Source: Rhynchonema sp. JSB1_4 (Eukaryota; Nematoda; Chromadorea; Monhysterida; Xyalidae). From it: 64,000 nt of DNA. Positions 11,773 through 22,559 of the stretch are shown piece after piece (position 1 is the stretch's first letter; every line of letters starts with the position of its first letter). The stretch covers positions 1 to 64,000 of the forward strand of contig JASAMV010000703.1 in assembly GCA_030248065.1 (NCBI GenBank), written 5' to 3'. The notes beneath the pieces were generated by a model. It saw only the letters and a list, made by a program, of their open reading frames with translations. It searched no databases and had not been told where the DNA came from. Both the position numbers and the translations under genes were made by a program.

Positions 11773-14700
11773 TCATTTCTTGACAAATTCGCCGTTTTCA
11801 ATCGCTGTGGTTGTTGCAGTTGTGTTTTGATGTGTTTTATTCGTCGACAACATCGATGTCGTCGGATGCATATGTGACGCGGCCGTGTGCACAATCCGTG
11901 AGTAGAACGCCGAATCAGTCGGCTCGATTGGACTGGCACTCGTCTCGGGTTGCGTCGGATCGGTTGGTGTCGACTGAAAAAAGAATAAGAGATGTACCAC
12001 ATTTGATGGCAAACACCACGACTACGGTGAGGCAAGCCAAAACCAACTGTTGTTCGGAGATCGCATTTTACGATGATAGAGATGGGAAGCACTACATAGC
12101 TGTGTGACCAGCGTAAAAGTTGTCCCACACTTTAAAAACAAAAGATGATTAAAGCCACCTGTAGTCTAAACATAATTCATTACGAAACAAGACCGAAGGC
12201 CTTGCCAAAATGTCTGTTCGAACTCACTTCAACAACAGCTGCTGGTTGCACGTCTGAAGCGCTGCCAGCAGTCGACGTCGACGCAAAGTCACTGTTTGGC
12301 ACTTGATTTGGACACACCGACGATGTACTTGTACCACTGATGCTGGCACCGACCTGATCACGTGACTGCGCGACGGCCGCATTACTGAAGAGCGACGGGC
12401 CACCGCTGGTCCAGGATTCGACTATGCCCATTGCGTCGTCCAGATCCATCAAGGTCGAATCGTCTCCGCTGTAAATGGCAATCAAACTAATGAAATCAAT
12501 CGATATGAATATTGGTCATTGAGCGGATCGCATTGTGTTTGTGTTTCTTGTCCTGATAGCTAGAGAGTTTCGATTTCGACGCCTCCGTTCCGCTTATGAG
12601 CTCACGGCACCAACAACCACAACATTCTCCCGCGAATAGAAAATTCACAAATTAATTATATATCAACACCTTGTGTCGGCAGCATCGCTTGAACTATTCT
12701 CAATGACCACGGCCATGGTTGTGCGCAGATTGGACAGAATCGACAGCAAACGCTCGCGTGTGTGTAGGATGTGTTGTTGTTGGTTGAGCAGGTCGCGCAT
12801 CGACAATAGCTGAAATCAGTGACGTAGTGGTCCGGCGCAAGCTAGTCAGTTTGGGGGTATGGGTTGGGAGCAAGAAAGGCGACTGGCCGTTGCTGACCTT
12901 CTCCGACACAAATGTCATCTGTGCGCAGGCGTGCGCGAGCGAGCCGAGTGCCTTGCCCATGTCCTGCTTGAGTCCGTCCCTCGTCCACACGAAATCCATT
13001 CGAATTTGTTTCACCGACTGACGCAGTGCCACTAGTTGGACGCGGAAGTTCTTGAATCGTTCGTAGTCCGCCTTGGTCAACTGCAAAGAATCGAACTGTG
13101 AACTTGACAGATTGTAGATATCACCGGACTTGATGTTGGGAAATCTTTCATGTTTTCTCAATCTGTGATACATCACCAAGATACAGTTTTTCAGTGGTTC
13201 CCGGATGTTTCATCGCAAACATAAAAAACTTTCTAAACTAGGCCGAGACTGCAAATCGCAAGTAACCCACGAAAACCAAATAGCTTCAGATTTCAGCTGG
13301 ATAATTTTTTCAGATAGTTGTCCATTAAATGCAACGGTCGATTGGACTGCGCCTGGCCTGGTCACGTCATGAATTTAGAATATGTCGAAATTTGCTGATT
13401 GTTGCTGCCACTATTTTTGACCAGTGTATTCGCTGTTTATTCGCGCTGTCCGAGTCCGTGAACAAGTTTTACACTGGTCAGAACTAGTGGCAGGTGCTTA
13501 TGTCTCGGCCAACAGCCCCTTTCTCATTTGAATACACATTTGTGTGGCGTAACTCACCGTATAGTGCACAGTTGGTGCAATTTATAAAGTCTGGCCCTCT
13601 CTCCTCCATTTTGCTGTTTGTAGCACAGTCAGTAATAGAACGTAATCGTTGTAACGCTCGGTGCACAGACGTCTTCAAAATGACACGTTAATTGGCATGC
13701 TCAATGACGCCGGTACGCTTGTATACATTAACACGCACAAGTCAAGTTGGTGCTTGATTGTGTGTAATGATGTAATGTATACAATGAACATGCATGACCG
13801 TGGAATGGTACGCCATGTGGGTGGCCCACAGCGGCCACTCACGAAAGTCGTGCATAACAAAATGATTTGGAAGATAATATTCGTTGCTGTGTTTCGGCGA
13901 GATAATTGTAATTTTTCACAAAAATGGCTTGCGCACGGCATGTCGTAATGAAAGGCCTCCGGGCAAAACGTGAAAAAATAATACAAAATCGTCGAGGCCA
14001 ACGCACAAATGCATTCGTAAAATGTAGTTAGCGCAAAACCTTTGTGACAACCATTCGGTAATGTTCTGTTTGAAAATTGATTTGGTTCCAAGGCACAATT
14101 TACGGAAGTGAACCACAATGGAAAAATCCTAAACGCGAACAAAGCACGATTCCACGGACACCGAATTTTGAAGAGGTCTGCGCACAGGCATCAGCCGCGT
14201 GAATGTTTCACAAATCAACCATGTTTGTTTGCGTTGATGCAATGAAGGAAGTAGGCAGAGACCACGAACGAACACTTGGTATCGTTCTGGGAACGGGAAA
14301 GCCACGTTTACAATGGACAACACTTAGCGTTGGATATAAAATGGTATGTTTGTGCGTTGGTGGCTGAGCATTAGTCAAATCGAGTGGTTCTGAGTTTTGT
14401 TTGGTGTTCGCTGACTGCTCTAAGTTGAGATATAGGTTATGAATGACAACTGTCACTCAAGCATGTACGCTTTGACACATTTGAGTCTCTTATTTTTGTA
14501 ATTTTGTAACAGAAACTCCGGCTTCCGCTTATGTCGTGTTGCGATAAACGTAGCTTGCCCGCGTTGCAAAATAGAAATGGAAATAGTGATTTAGCGGCCG
14601 AAATTGGCCTTGCACATCCGCATTGTATTGATTTAAAGGATGGCATTTTCATGATCAAACAGTAAAGTGAAAAACGAAACGACAACGACAAAACACCAAC

Positions 14701-17700
14701 CTTGCCAACAGCTTGCCGCAACGTTTCTATCTCCTCCTCGGTTCGGTTAGCACACGCCTCCAACGCCTGCAGTCTGTGGATGTGTCTGGCCTTCTGCTCC
14801 GACTCCAACATCAATAGACTGTTCCAACGCTGGAACTTTTCGATGGCCTCCTTGTTGAAACCCATCAGCGTCACGTCCGTTTTCACGGCTTCCACTTTCT
14901 TTGACAGCTGCAGTTAACGGGCTGGTTCCACTCAGATATTGATTGGTTTCAAACAGTAGCCCGTCTGGCCAGTGTCTGAAATTGGTGCCTGATTCCACGC
15001 ACCAAAAAAGTACGGAACCAGATGTGTAACAGTGGTGTCGTTGGGGGGAGGGGGGTTACCCCCTAGTATCCGGTATCCGGTATCTTGATTTTTTCACCCA
15101 GGGGTATCCGGTATCCTGACTTTTTGTCCAGGGGTATCCTACCCTAAAATTTTTCCGAAAACCGTAAAAATCGCCCATTTTTACCTCTAAAATGCTCAAA
15201 ATCGCTTGCTGGCGCAAGCATAACCCCAAAAATGACCATTTTTTGCACTTCCAACACCAATTTGGCTCAATTTTCGTCTAAAAAATTGACCTTTTTTGAA
15301 CAACCCCCCCTGGGTATCCGAGATTTTTTATTTTGGGGGGCAACCCCCCTCGAGATTTTTCATTTTGGGTATCCGGTATCCGAAAATTTTGGATTTTGGG
15401 TATCCGGTATCCTGACTTTTTGATTTCCCAACGACACCACTGGATGTGAAGCCCCAAAGAAACAAAATGCCGCTCAACGGACGGCTTGACCATCCGAAAA
15501 CGAGCCAAATAAGGGGTGATCCGAAACAAGTGCAAAAATTACGAAATAATATGGATTTAACCATTCAAAAAGTAAAAAATATGTACTGGTCATATTAAAC
15601 ACCGATTTTACCAAATTCACGCACTTCCTACACGTTAAAAAAATTCTTACATTTTTCTCTCTTTCGATTTTCATTTCAAATATTTTAAGCAAAATTAGCG
15701 TAATTTGAGGTAATTTTGAAAATCAAAAAATTGCGATTTCTCGTTCCCTGAACTTTTCATGCTGGAATCAGGTACCAAACTGTAATGTGGGCCACATGAG
15801 CTACTTTTTGAGACCAACTTGTATTTGAGTGGAACTGCCTGTTTAGACCGAGACACCAACATTGTTGCTCACAAAACCTTCATAACGCACCTCAGCGGTT
15901 GTCGCCTGACATATGACGAGTTTCTCTTTGACGGATTCAAAATCGGCCAGTCTCGGCTCGTATAACGCCTCCTTCTCCTTCAATTTCTTATTTTCGAGCA
16001 CGATGTCATTGAATTGCGTCTGGATTTCGAGTTTCTGCTTTTGCATTTGACACAACGCCTCGCGCAGCTTGTTACTGTCGCCCGCTGAAAGCGTGAACGA
16101 AAAAGTGTGCGAGAGCGTGACAAAATATTAAAAATTAACTCCGATGTAAAGATTTTCAGAAACAAATTTTCAAATTCTGGCGACGCGTAGGTTTCGCAGC
16201 GTATTTAAGACCAGCGACGTGATAAATGAATAACTGCGGAGAATATCGGGATTAATAAAACAAGAGCTTTAATGGGTTAATTAGTGTAAAGGGATGCGAG
16301 AGCATTGTGTAACTGTTGTATTTAGCAAATTATTGAAAAAATTAATTTGGAGTCCTGTCTACGCCTAATAAAACAAGACCTTTATTCATTCACGTGGCCG
16401 GCACAAACGTTCAGTTCTAAACTAGCCATATAAAATTTCATTCCATTTTGTCGGATACAGATGCAAACCCCCTTGTTTAGACGAAGCAAAGTGACAAATA
16501 TGCAAACCGGCTTCCTTCTCCAGCTTTTCCTTCATTTCGGCATTCTCCGTTTGCAGCTGTTTATTTTCGGCCGATAACTTCGCTGTTCGCTCGTATGCCT
16601 GTTGTAGCTCTTGTTGCAACGTGTAGTAGATTTTCCACAAATCTTGCGTGTCTTGCTTGGCCTAAAAAGAGACATTTTGCTGCAAGTCGTAAGATTTCTT
16701 TACATTTAGAATCCGAACGAACAAAAGACAACAGAAAACCACAAAAAAACACTTACACCATCCCCTCCTCCCACAACAAAAACAAAAAAAATCGGAAATC
16801 CACCCAACCGCAGACCTTTTTTGTTTCTCGCTTTTCTTTTTCATACATATCTTCGAGATCCTCATATTCTCGCTTCTTTCGTTTCAGGTCGTGTTTGTAT
16901 TCTGTAAAGAATTAAAAATAAACAGGAGGCTTATATTCTAAATCCACTGTTGCTGTATTGAAAGGCGACGACGGTAAACGGCATACAGCGTGTCTCAAAA
17001 GTGCCCCATCACTCTTATTTGCCTTTGTTTACTGATGTTATAGTGGCTGCTGGATTTTGTTGCTTTATTGCAATCAAATTTTTTGGGAGACGTTGCGTAT
17101 AATAAATGACGGAAACACGCCCACGCACTTGCACGACATGCCTGATGTTTCAAGGCCACAATCGGAGGGAGTGGATCGAAAGGACACGCAACCATGTTCT
17201 AAAAATTAGCCGTGAAGCTCAGGCAAACAAAAGCAATAAAGTTCAACCACGAACCACAGTAACATTAGTTTACGACACACGCACATGAAAGTGACAGGAT
17301 CGTTTTGAGCCACCCTGTAAGTGTCTAAACACCCCATGTCCAGTGTTGGAGGTGGGGGGTTTGGGGGGTAGCCCCCCAGTACAGTAGGTATCCCCCGATG
17401 TTTGGCATGGTACAGTAGGTATCCCCCCCGATTTTTGCCCCGGTACAGTGGGTATCCCCCCCCCGATTTTGGCCCAAAAGTGCCAATTTTTGACCAAAAT
17501 GGCCAAAATTAGTGTAAAATTAGTGGTTTTAACCTCAAATTACCCAAAATTCGTGCGCTACGCGCGCAAAGACTACGTTTTCACACGATTCCACACATAA
17601 TAAACACATTAAAAATTTTCACCCAAAAACCTAAAACCCCAACCCCCCTAGGTACATAACCCCCAGGCCATCGGCTCTGGTACAGTAGGTATCCCCCTCT

Positions 17701-18044
17701 CCGAGCGCGGTACAGTAGGTATCCCCCTCCAGAGTATAGGCAAACTACACCAACACGAGCTCGATTTCGGAGCTGGCAGAATAGTGAAACATTCATACGT
17801 GGCTGCTGATTTGGGAAATGTTACACGTTGAAGAATACAAAACGGAGCATGATGATTTCTCTTTCTATTCGTTTTAAATACACACCACCTTCGAAATCGA
17901 GCTCATGTTGGTGTAGTTTGCCTATACCTCCAACACTGCCCATGTCTAAACAGACCAACCCCTGTAGAGCTCTTTATAGTCAGTGCTTGAGCTGGATGCC
18001 CTCGAATCATCAGCATCGTCGTGACGCGAATGTCGACGGCTCAT
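11773..18044 (-). CDS. Coiled-coil protein of unknown family (496 aa)
   Basis: Nine exons on the minus strand: 18044-17960, 16901-16816, 16661-16508, 16084-15891, 14907-14701, 13080-12898, 12809-12670, 12468-12228, 11973-11773. They total 1491 nt and all phases fit. The polar N-terminus (MSRRHSRHDDADDSRASSSS) is followed by a charged helix-forming region to about residue 280, rich in Lys/Glu and heptad-like leucines (YEDLEDMYEKEK, LSAENKQLQTENAEMKEKL, FNDIVLENKKLKEKE). A second helical part follows (FRVQLVALRQSVKQIRMDF; LLSMRDLLNQQQ), then an acidic patch (DDSTLMDLDDAMG) and a Ser/Thr-rich tail ending GEFVKK. There is no signal peptide or membrane span. It is likely a cytoplasmic scaffold or tether, but I recognise no family. 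The donors after exons 1 and 5 are GTTGGT. The ATG is the first in an otherwise open frame, so an upstream extension is possible. Confidence 0.75.
12104..12120 (-). repeat. GACCAGCGTAAAA dispersed half-site
   Basis: TGACCAGCGTAAAAGT is the inner half of the dispersed TTTTACGCTGGTCA repeat in reverse orientation, in the intron between the last two exons of the coiled-coil gene. Confidence 0.5.
13406..13492. mobile_element. 87-bp MITE with GACCAGTGTA ends
   Basis: A complete small element: TGCCACTATTTTTGACCAGT at the left and ACTGGTCAGAACTAGTGGCA at the right are inverted repeats with mismatches. It shows that the scattered GCTGGTCAAAATTAGTG sites are the ends of a miniature inverted-repeat element. 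In an intron of the coiled-coil gene. Confidence 0.75.
15030..15442. mobile_element. hAT-like element, GGTATCC arrays
   Basis: The ends CAGTGGTGTCGTTGGGG and CCCAACGACACCACTG are perfect inverted repeats. Near-identical 8-bp flanks (GATGTGTA / GATGTGAA) fit a hAT target-site duplication. Sub-terminal arrays read GGTATCCGGTATCC on both sides, and an AT-rich core lies between. No coding capacity. It lies in an intron of the coiled-coil gene. Confidence 0.8.
17340..17735. repeat. Partial element with GGTACAGTAGGTATCCCC arrays
   Basis: Two blocks of GGTACAGTAGGTATCCCCC, separated by AT-rich sequence containing GCGCTACGCGCGC, have the architecture of the hAT-like elements further right. The outer ends (CCAGTGTTGGAGGTGGGG at about 17340 and CCTCCAACACTGCCC at about 17928) are complementary, so MITE copy 2 probably inserted inside it. 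Confidence 0.6.
17738..17923. mobile_element. 186-bp MITE family M, copy 2
   Basis: Same length and ends as the copy at 8250-8435 (AGGCAAACTACACCAACACG and its complement). It ends only 36 bp from the first exon of the coiled-coil gene and seems nested in the GGTACAGTAGGTATCC element. Confidence 0.85.
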
Positions 18045-18571
18045 CCTTCCTTGATTCAGGTTCTCGATCCCCGCTTCTTCGTGTTCTTGTTGTGTTTTCA
18101 ATTTGAAAAAGTGTTGTGCGCACGAACGGACGGGCGAACGGTGCGTGCAGAGAACTTTGTTCTCTGAAATATAAAATACAACGGCCTCTATCTGTTTGGT
18201 TACCTCGTTTAACGCTTATGGTGACCCATATCCCTAAAATATACCCCAACAAGTATGCTGACCCCAAAACGGGATTTTAGGGGTATTTTTGGGAACGTCT
18301 TTTCAGACACTTCAGATTTTGGGCAACGGTACACGTCATTTCAGCAGAGGTCGCATCGCCATACGCAACCCGAATTTTTTGGTTTGTATTTTAACAAGAT
18401 TTTTGTCATAATTCCTGCGACTTTTCTGAACCTACCGTAAAAACCTAAATAGAAGGGGGCTCTATTTCCCATCCAAATGGCTCGAAATCAAAAATAGAAC
18501 CCCCATTAATTGACCGCCCCATTAATAGAACCTCACCCCCAACCTTTACCGTACCACAGATTAGTGGTATG

Positions 18572-19009
18572 CAGTGTAGTGGCTGGGGGGGGCGGGGGGG
18601 GGGATTCCCCCCCCTGAGGGGTAGGTACCTTGCAACCACCCCTTGGGGGGGGATGGGGGGGGAAGGGTAGGTACCTTGCAACCATCCCGGAGGGTACCTT
18701 GCAACCATCAATTTATGGTTTTCATAGGCAAAAATGGGTATTCTTCGACCTCAAAACCCCAAAAATCGCGCGCTCCGCGCGCAAACCTCCATATTATAGC
18801 TATTTTAGGCAAATTTTCGGCCAAAATCGAAAAAAAGTACCAATTTTTTGGCCAATTTTGCAGTATAATGCATGCAAAAAACGCCCTTTTTTCGGACCCA
18901 AGGGGTACCTTGCAACCTTCCGGAGGCTGGGTAGGGGGGTACCTTGCAACCATCTGGATCCATCCCCCCCCCAAGGGTACCTTGCAACCATCTGCCTGCC
19001 ACTACACTG
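18572..19009. mobile_element. hAT-like element, GGTACCTTGCAACCA arrays
   Basis: Perfect 8-bp target-site duplication GTGGTATG (18564-18571 and 19010-19017). Ends CAGTGTAGTGGCTGGGGG and the complement of GCCACTACACTG. Runs of G/C follow the end, then arrays of GGTACCTTGCAACCATC. The core holds the palindrome CGCGCGCTCCGCGCGC and the phrase TTCGACCTCAAAACCCCAAA, which recurs at about 22449. No transposase. Confidence 0.9.
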
Positions 19010-19069
19010 GTGGTATGGTAAGGGTGTCTTGTTGCGTTAAACATTGTTTAAGCTTGCGTACATAACAGA

Positions 19070-19225
19070 ACAGAGGTCGCAATCGGGCCGGGTTTGGCCG
19101 GCCCGGCCCGGCCCGGCCCGAGCCCCAAATCTCCGGCCCGGCCCGGCCCGACCCGAACCCCCAAATCTCCGGCCCGGCCGGGCCCGAACCCCCAAATCTC
19201 CGGCCCGGCCCGGTCCGAATTTTTG
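19070..19225. repeat. GGCCCG array, partial hAT-like end
   Basis: Begins with CAGAGGTCGCAATCGGGCC, close to the end of the 22560 element, and continues as CGGCCCGGCCCG with CCCCAAATCTC spacers. The same CCAAATCTCC/GGAGATTTGGGG spacers recur at 23160-23190. The opposite end was not found. Confidence 0.6.
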
Positions 19226-19484
19226 GCTCAGATTTTAACCCAATTTTTGTCATAATTTTTGCGATTTTTTTAGCCTATTTTTTTGGTTGAAAATTTATTG
19301 TTTTCCATGAAAAGTCGTCAGATAGACAATACCAATGGTGCAGCAGGGGGATGGGGTCCCCCTTGGTACAGTAGGTTAGGTACCCCTTGGTATAAAATCG
19401 ATATTTTAAGCGATTTCAAAGGCTAAAAAATTGAAAATTTTTCACCATTTCAGGGCCCCGGAGGAGAAAAATAGGGCAAAACAG

Positions 19485-19640
19485 GGGTATTGGGTGGCAC
19501 CCAATACCTGGAAAAGACCCAATCCAATACCCAATACCAGGCCCACACCCAATACCTGGTATTGGGTATTGGGTACCCAATACCAGGTATTGGGTATTGG
19601 GTGATATTGGGTATTGGGTATTGGGTATTGCCCACATGCC
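19485..19640. repeat. GGTATTGGGTATTGG array element
   Basis: Blocks of CCAATACCCAATACC and its complement fold on each other; the right end TATTGCCCACATGCCTAG resembles the end of the element at 20811-21409 and the 22340-22420 block. Confidence 0.6.
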
Positions 19641-19668
19641 TAGTTCGGGTCAGTGAATTAATAGAGGC

Positions 19669-20013
19669 CAGAGGTGGGAATCGGGCCGGCTTTTCGGAAT
19701 GTCGGGCCGGGCCGGGCCGGGATGGTCGGCCCGAAAAGGCCCGACATCATCGAAATTCAGTAAAAAATCGTGACTTTTTACGGTAAAATTAGCGAGAATT
19801 TCTTGCGATTCAGCAGCTTAGGACCGATTTCTATGATTTTCAGATATTTTTAAACAAAAAACTGTAATTTTTGCACCAAAATATTTTCTTCAAATTATCA
19901 TCAGAAAAAGTCGGGCCGAAAAAAATCGGGCCGGGCCGGGCCGGGCCGATCCCATCCCAGGACCTCGTCGGGCCGGCCCGGGCCGAGGTAACCTGGCCCG
20001 ATTCCCACCTCTG
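19669..20013. mobile_element. hAT-like element, GGGCCGG arrays, copy 1
   Basis: Inverted ends CAGAGGTGGGAATCGGGCC and GGCCCGATTCCCACCTCTG, arrays of GGGCCGGGCC, and an AT-rich core with TCAGAAAAAGTCGGGCCGAA shared with the copy at 22560-22921. The flanking octamers do not match, so one flank was probably rearranged. Confidence 0.75.
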
Positions 20014-20308
20014 CTCAGTGGCGTAGCTACCCAGGCGGGGCGGCAACCTACTGTACCACCCAAAATGCGGGGCGGCAACCTACCTACTGTACCAGCCGCC
20101 GAGCTAGGGGGGGGGGGTCGTACCACTTGGGGGGGGTCATCTGGAAACCGAAATTTTTTATGTCTAAATACTGAAGAAAATGTGGCCTAAAACACTAATT
20201 TCGCGCGCAGCGCGCGATTTTTCGCCTATTTGCAGACAAATATGCTAATTTTATGCAATTTTAAGCCAAAAATGAATGTTTTGGGTGAAAAGTTAGGTGG
20301 GGCGGCAA

Positions 20309-20731
20309 CAGTGTGGTGGCAGGCCAATCGACCCAAGATACCCTAGGGGGGGGGAAGGTTTCGGACTTACTCGAGATACCCCCCAGAGGCTACCCAAGAT
20401 ACCCCTATGGTCCGTCAAAAGGCGAAAAAAGGCCGTTTTTTGCATGCAATTTTGCTGCAAAATTGGCCTAAAAATGTGTATTTTTTGACATTTTTGTCGA
20501 AAATTGGCCTAAAATGACCATTTTTGGGTGTTTAGCGCGCGATTTTTGGGGGTCCCGAGGTCGAAAAACACCTATTTTTGCCTTTGAAAACCATAAATCT
20601 ACTTACTCGAGATACCCTTTGGGGTCGGCTCGAGATAGATACCCTTCCCCCCATCCCCCCCTAAGGGTTGACTCGAGATAGATACCCCTTAGGGGGGAAT
20701 CCCCCCCCCCATCCCCCCAGCCACTACAGTG
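20309..20731. mobile_element. Nested hAT-like element, ACTCGAGATACCCC arrays
   Basis: Perfect duplication GGCGGCAA (20301-20308 and 20732-20739). Ends CAGTGTGGTGGCAGG and the complement of CCAGCCACTACAGTG. Arrays of ACTCGAGATACCCC and ACCCAAGATACC, and an AT-rich core. Inserted inside the 20016-21468 element. Confidence 0.88.
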
Positions 20732-20810
20732 GGCGGCAACCTACCTACTGTACCAGAGGAGGGGCGGCAACCTACCTACTGTACCAGGTGAGGGGCGGCA
20801 ACCTACCTAC

Positions 20811-21409
20811 TATGGGTGGGCACAATACCCAATACCCAATACCAATACCACCCAATACCAATACCAATACCAGTGTTTGGTATTGGTATTGGGTCTAATC
20901 CTGGTATTGGGTATTGGGTATTGGTATTGAAGCTGGCCTGGTATTGGTATTGGGTATTGGTATTGGGTTAGCCCAGGTATTGGGTCAAAACCAATACCCA
21001 ATACTAATCCAGAAAAACCCAATACCAAACCAATACCAAACCCAATACCTGACTCAAAACCCAATACCAAACCAATACCAAACCCAATACCAACGCAATA
21101 CCAGACCAAAAACCCAATACCAAACCAATACTAAGACCAATACCCAATACCCAATACCAATACCAACCCAATACCCAATACTCAATACCAATACCAACCC
21201 AATACCAAACCCAATACCAGGCACTTCAGTAGTATTGATCTGGTATTGGGTATTGGTATTGGTATTGGGTCTCACCCGGTATTGGTATTGGGTATTGGTA
21301 TTGGGTCACCAATTTGGTATTGGTATTGGGTATTGGGTATTGGTACAGGGCCGGTATTGGTATTGGGTATTGGTATTGGGTGTCAAAAGTGGTATTGTGC
21401 CCAGGCCTA
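20811..21409. mobile_element. Nested hAT-like element, GGTATTGGTATTGGG arrays
   Basis: Perfect duplication CTACCTAC (20803-20810 and 21410-21417). Ends TATGGGTGGGCACAATACC and the complement of GGTATTGTGCCCAGGCCTA. Almost the whole 600 bp is GGTATTGGTATTGGGT on one half and its complement on the other, a giant imperfect palindrome. The site lies in the host array, which itself contains CTACCTAC, so the duplication alone is not decisive; the matching ends are. Confidence 0.82.
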
Positions 21410-21504
21410 CTACCTACTGTACCTAAGGGGGGACCCCCCACCCCCCCCCCCCCCCAGCTACACCATTGGTTGGGTTCCATTTGAGGTATTGGGTACCGTA
21501 TTCC

Positions 21505-21600
21505 CTAAAATAGAGCCCCCCCCCCAAAAATACAGCCCCCCCTAAGCGGGGTCAGTGAAAAAATAGAGCCCCCCAAAAATACAGCCCCCCCCAACTTGGA
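21505..21600. repeat. AATACAGCCCCCC arrays
   Basis: Copies of AAAATAGAGCCCCCCCAAAA and AAAATACAGCCCCCC around GGGGTCAGTGAAAAAATAGA. The same set recurs inverted or partial at 22230-22320 and, as AATAGAACCCCC, at 18450-18540. Confidence 0.6.
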
Positions 21601-21643
21601 ATTCCCCGCTTGGGGGTCGTAAAGTCAAGTTCTTGCATACGAC

Positions 21644-22067
21644 CAGTGGTGTAGCTGGGGGGGGGGGGGGGGGGGGGGGGGCACCCCCCCCCCCTAGGTA
21701 CAGTAGGTAGGTTGCCGCCCCTCGCCTGGTACAGTAGGTAGGTTGCCGCCCCTCCCCTGGTACAGTAGGTAGGTTGCCGCCCCACCTAACTTTTCACCCA
21801 AAACATTCATTTTTGGCTTAAAATTGCATAAAATTAGCATATTTGTCTGCAAATAGGCGAAAAATCGCGCGCTGCGCGCGAAATTAGTGTTTTAGGCCAC
21901 ATTTTCTTCAGTATTTAGACATAAAAAATTTCGGTTTCCAGGTGACCCCCCCCCAAATGGTACGACCCCCCCCCCCCCCTAGCTCGGCTGGTACAGTAGG
22001 TAGGTTGCCGCCCCGCATTTTGGGTGGTACAGTAGGTTGCCGCCCCGCCTGGGTAGCTACACCACTG
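21644..22067. mobile_element. Intact hAT-like element, GGTACAGTAGGTAGGTTGCC arrays
   Basis: Perfect 8-bp duplication CATACGAC (21636-21643 and 22068-22075). Ends CAGTGGTGTAGCTGGGG and the complement of GGGTAGCTACACCACTG. A poly-G/poly-C run follows, then GGTACAGTAGGTAGGTTGCC repeats on both arms. The core holds CGCGCGCTGCGCGCGA. It is nearly the inverse copy of the interrupted element at 20016-21468. Confidence 0.92.
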
Positions 22068-22229
22068 CATACGACACATTATGTACAACGTTTGTGGTTG
22101 AGTATATGGTGACGTAAAGCCTTTTATGGAAGATCTGCACCTAAAAACACTCAATAATGACCAGTAACACCCCGACAGAACTCAATTTTAGGGGTATTTT
22201 TTGGAACATTTTTTGAGATTTTGGGCAGC

Positions 22230-22545
22230 GAAAAAATACAGCCCCCCAAAAATAGAGCCCCCCCCCCAAAAAAAATACAGCCCCCCTAAAAGGGGTCAGT
22301 GAAAAAATACAGCCCCCCCCCTTGTATTTTAGGTTTTACGGTATTGGGTATTGGGGGTGGGCCATGGTATTGGGCATTGGGTATTGGCTTGGGTCAAAAA
22401 ATCGGTATTGCCCCCATGCCTAGTTTTTATAGGAAAAAATGGGTGGTTTTCGACCTCAAAACCCCAAAAATTGCGCGCTCCGCGCGCAATCCTCGATATA
22501 ATAGGTATTTTGGGCAAAATTTCGGCCAAGATGCAAAAAAGTACT
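22230..22545. repeat. Fragments of array elements
   Basis: AATACAGCCCCCC blocks (22230-22320), then GGTATTGGGTATTGG (22340-22400), then a core with TTTTCGACCTCAAAACCCC and TGCGCGCTCCGCGCGC that matches the core of the 18572 element. It looks like a stack of truncated copies. Confidence 0.6.
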
Positions 22546-22559
22546 AACTAGTAGTACGG

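Larger units (their letters stand above)
20016..21468. mobile_element. hAT-like host element with two nested insertions
   Basis: The left end CAGTGGCGTAGCTACCCAGG and right end CCCCAGCTACACCATTG match, in reverse orientation, the intact element at 21644-22067. Arrays read GCGGCAACCTACCTACTGTA. It is interrupted by inserts at 20309-20731 and 20811-21409, each with its own perfect 8-bp duplication. Without them it would be about 430 bp, the size of the intact copy. Its own outer flanks do not match. Confidence 0.8.

Noticed and set aside
12700..13179. Single 159-codon minus-strand frame read as one exon
   Set aside because: Splice sites divide it; only 12898-13080 is an exon of the coiled-coil gene in that frame, and 12670-12809 continues in another.
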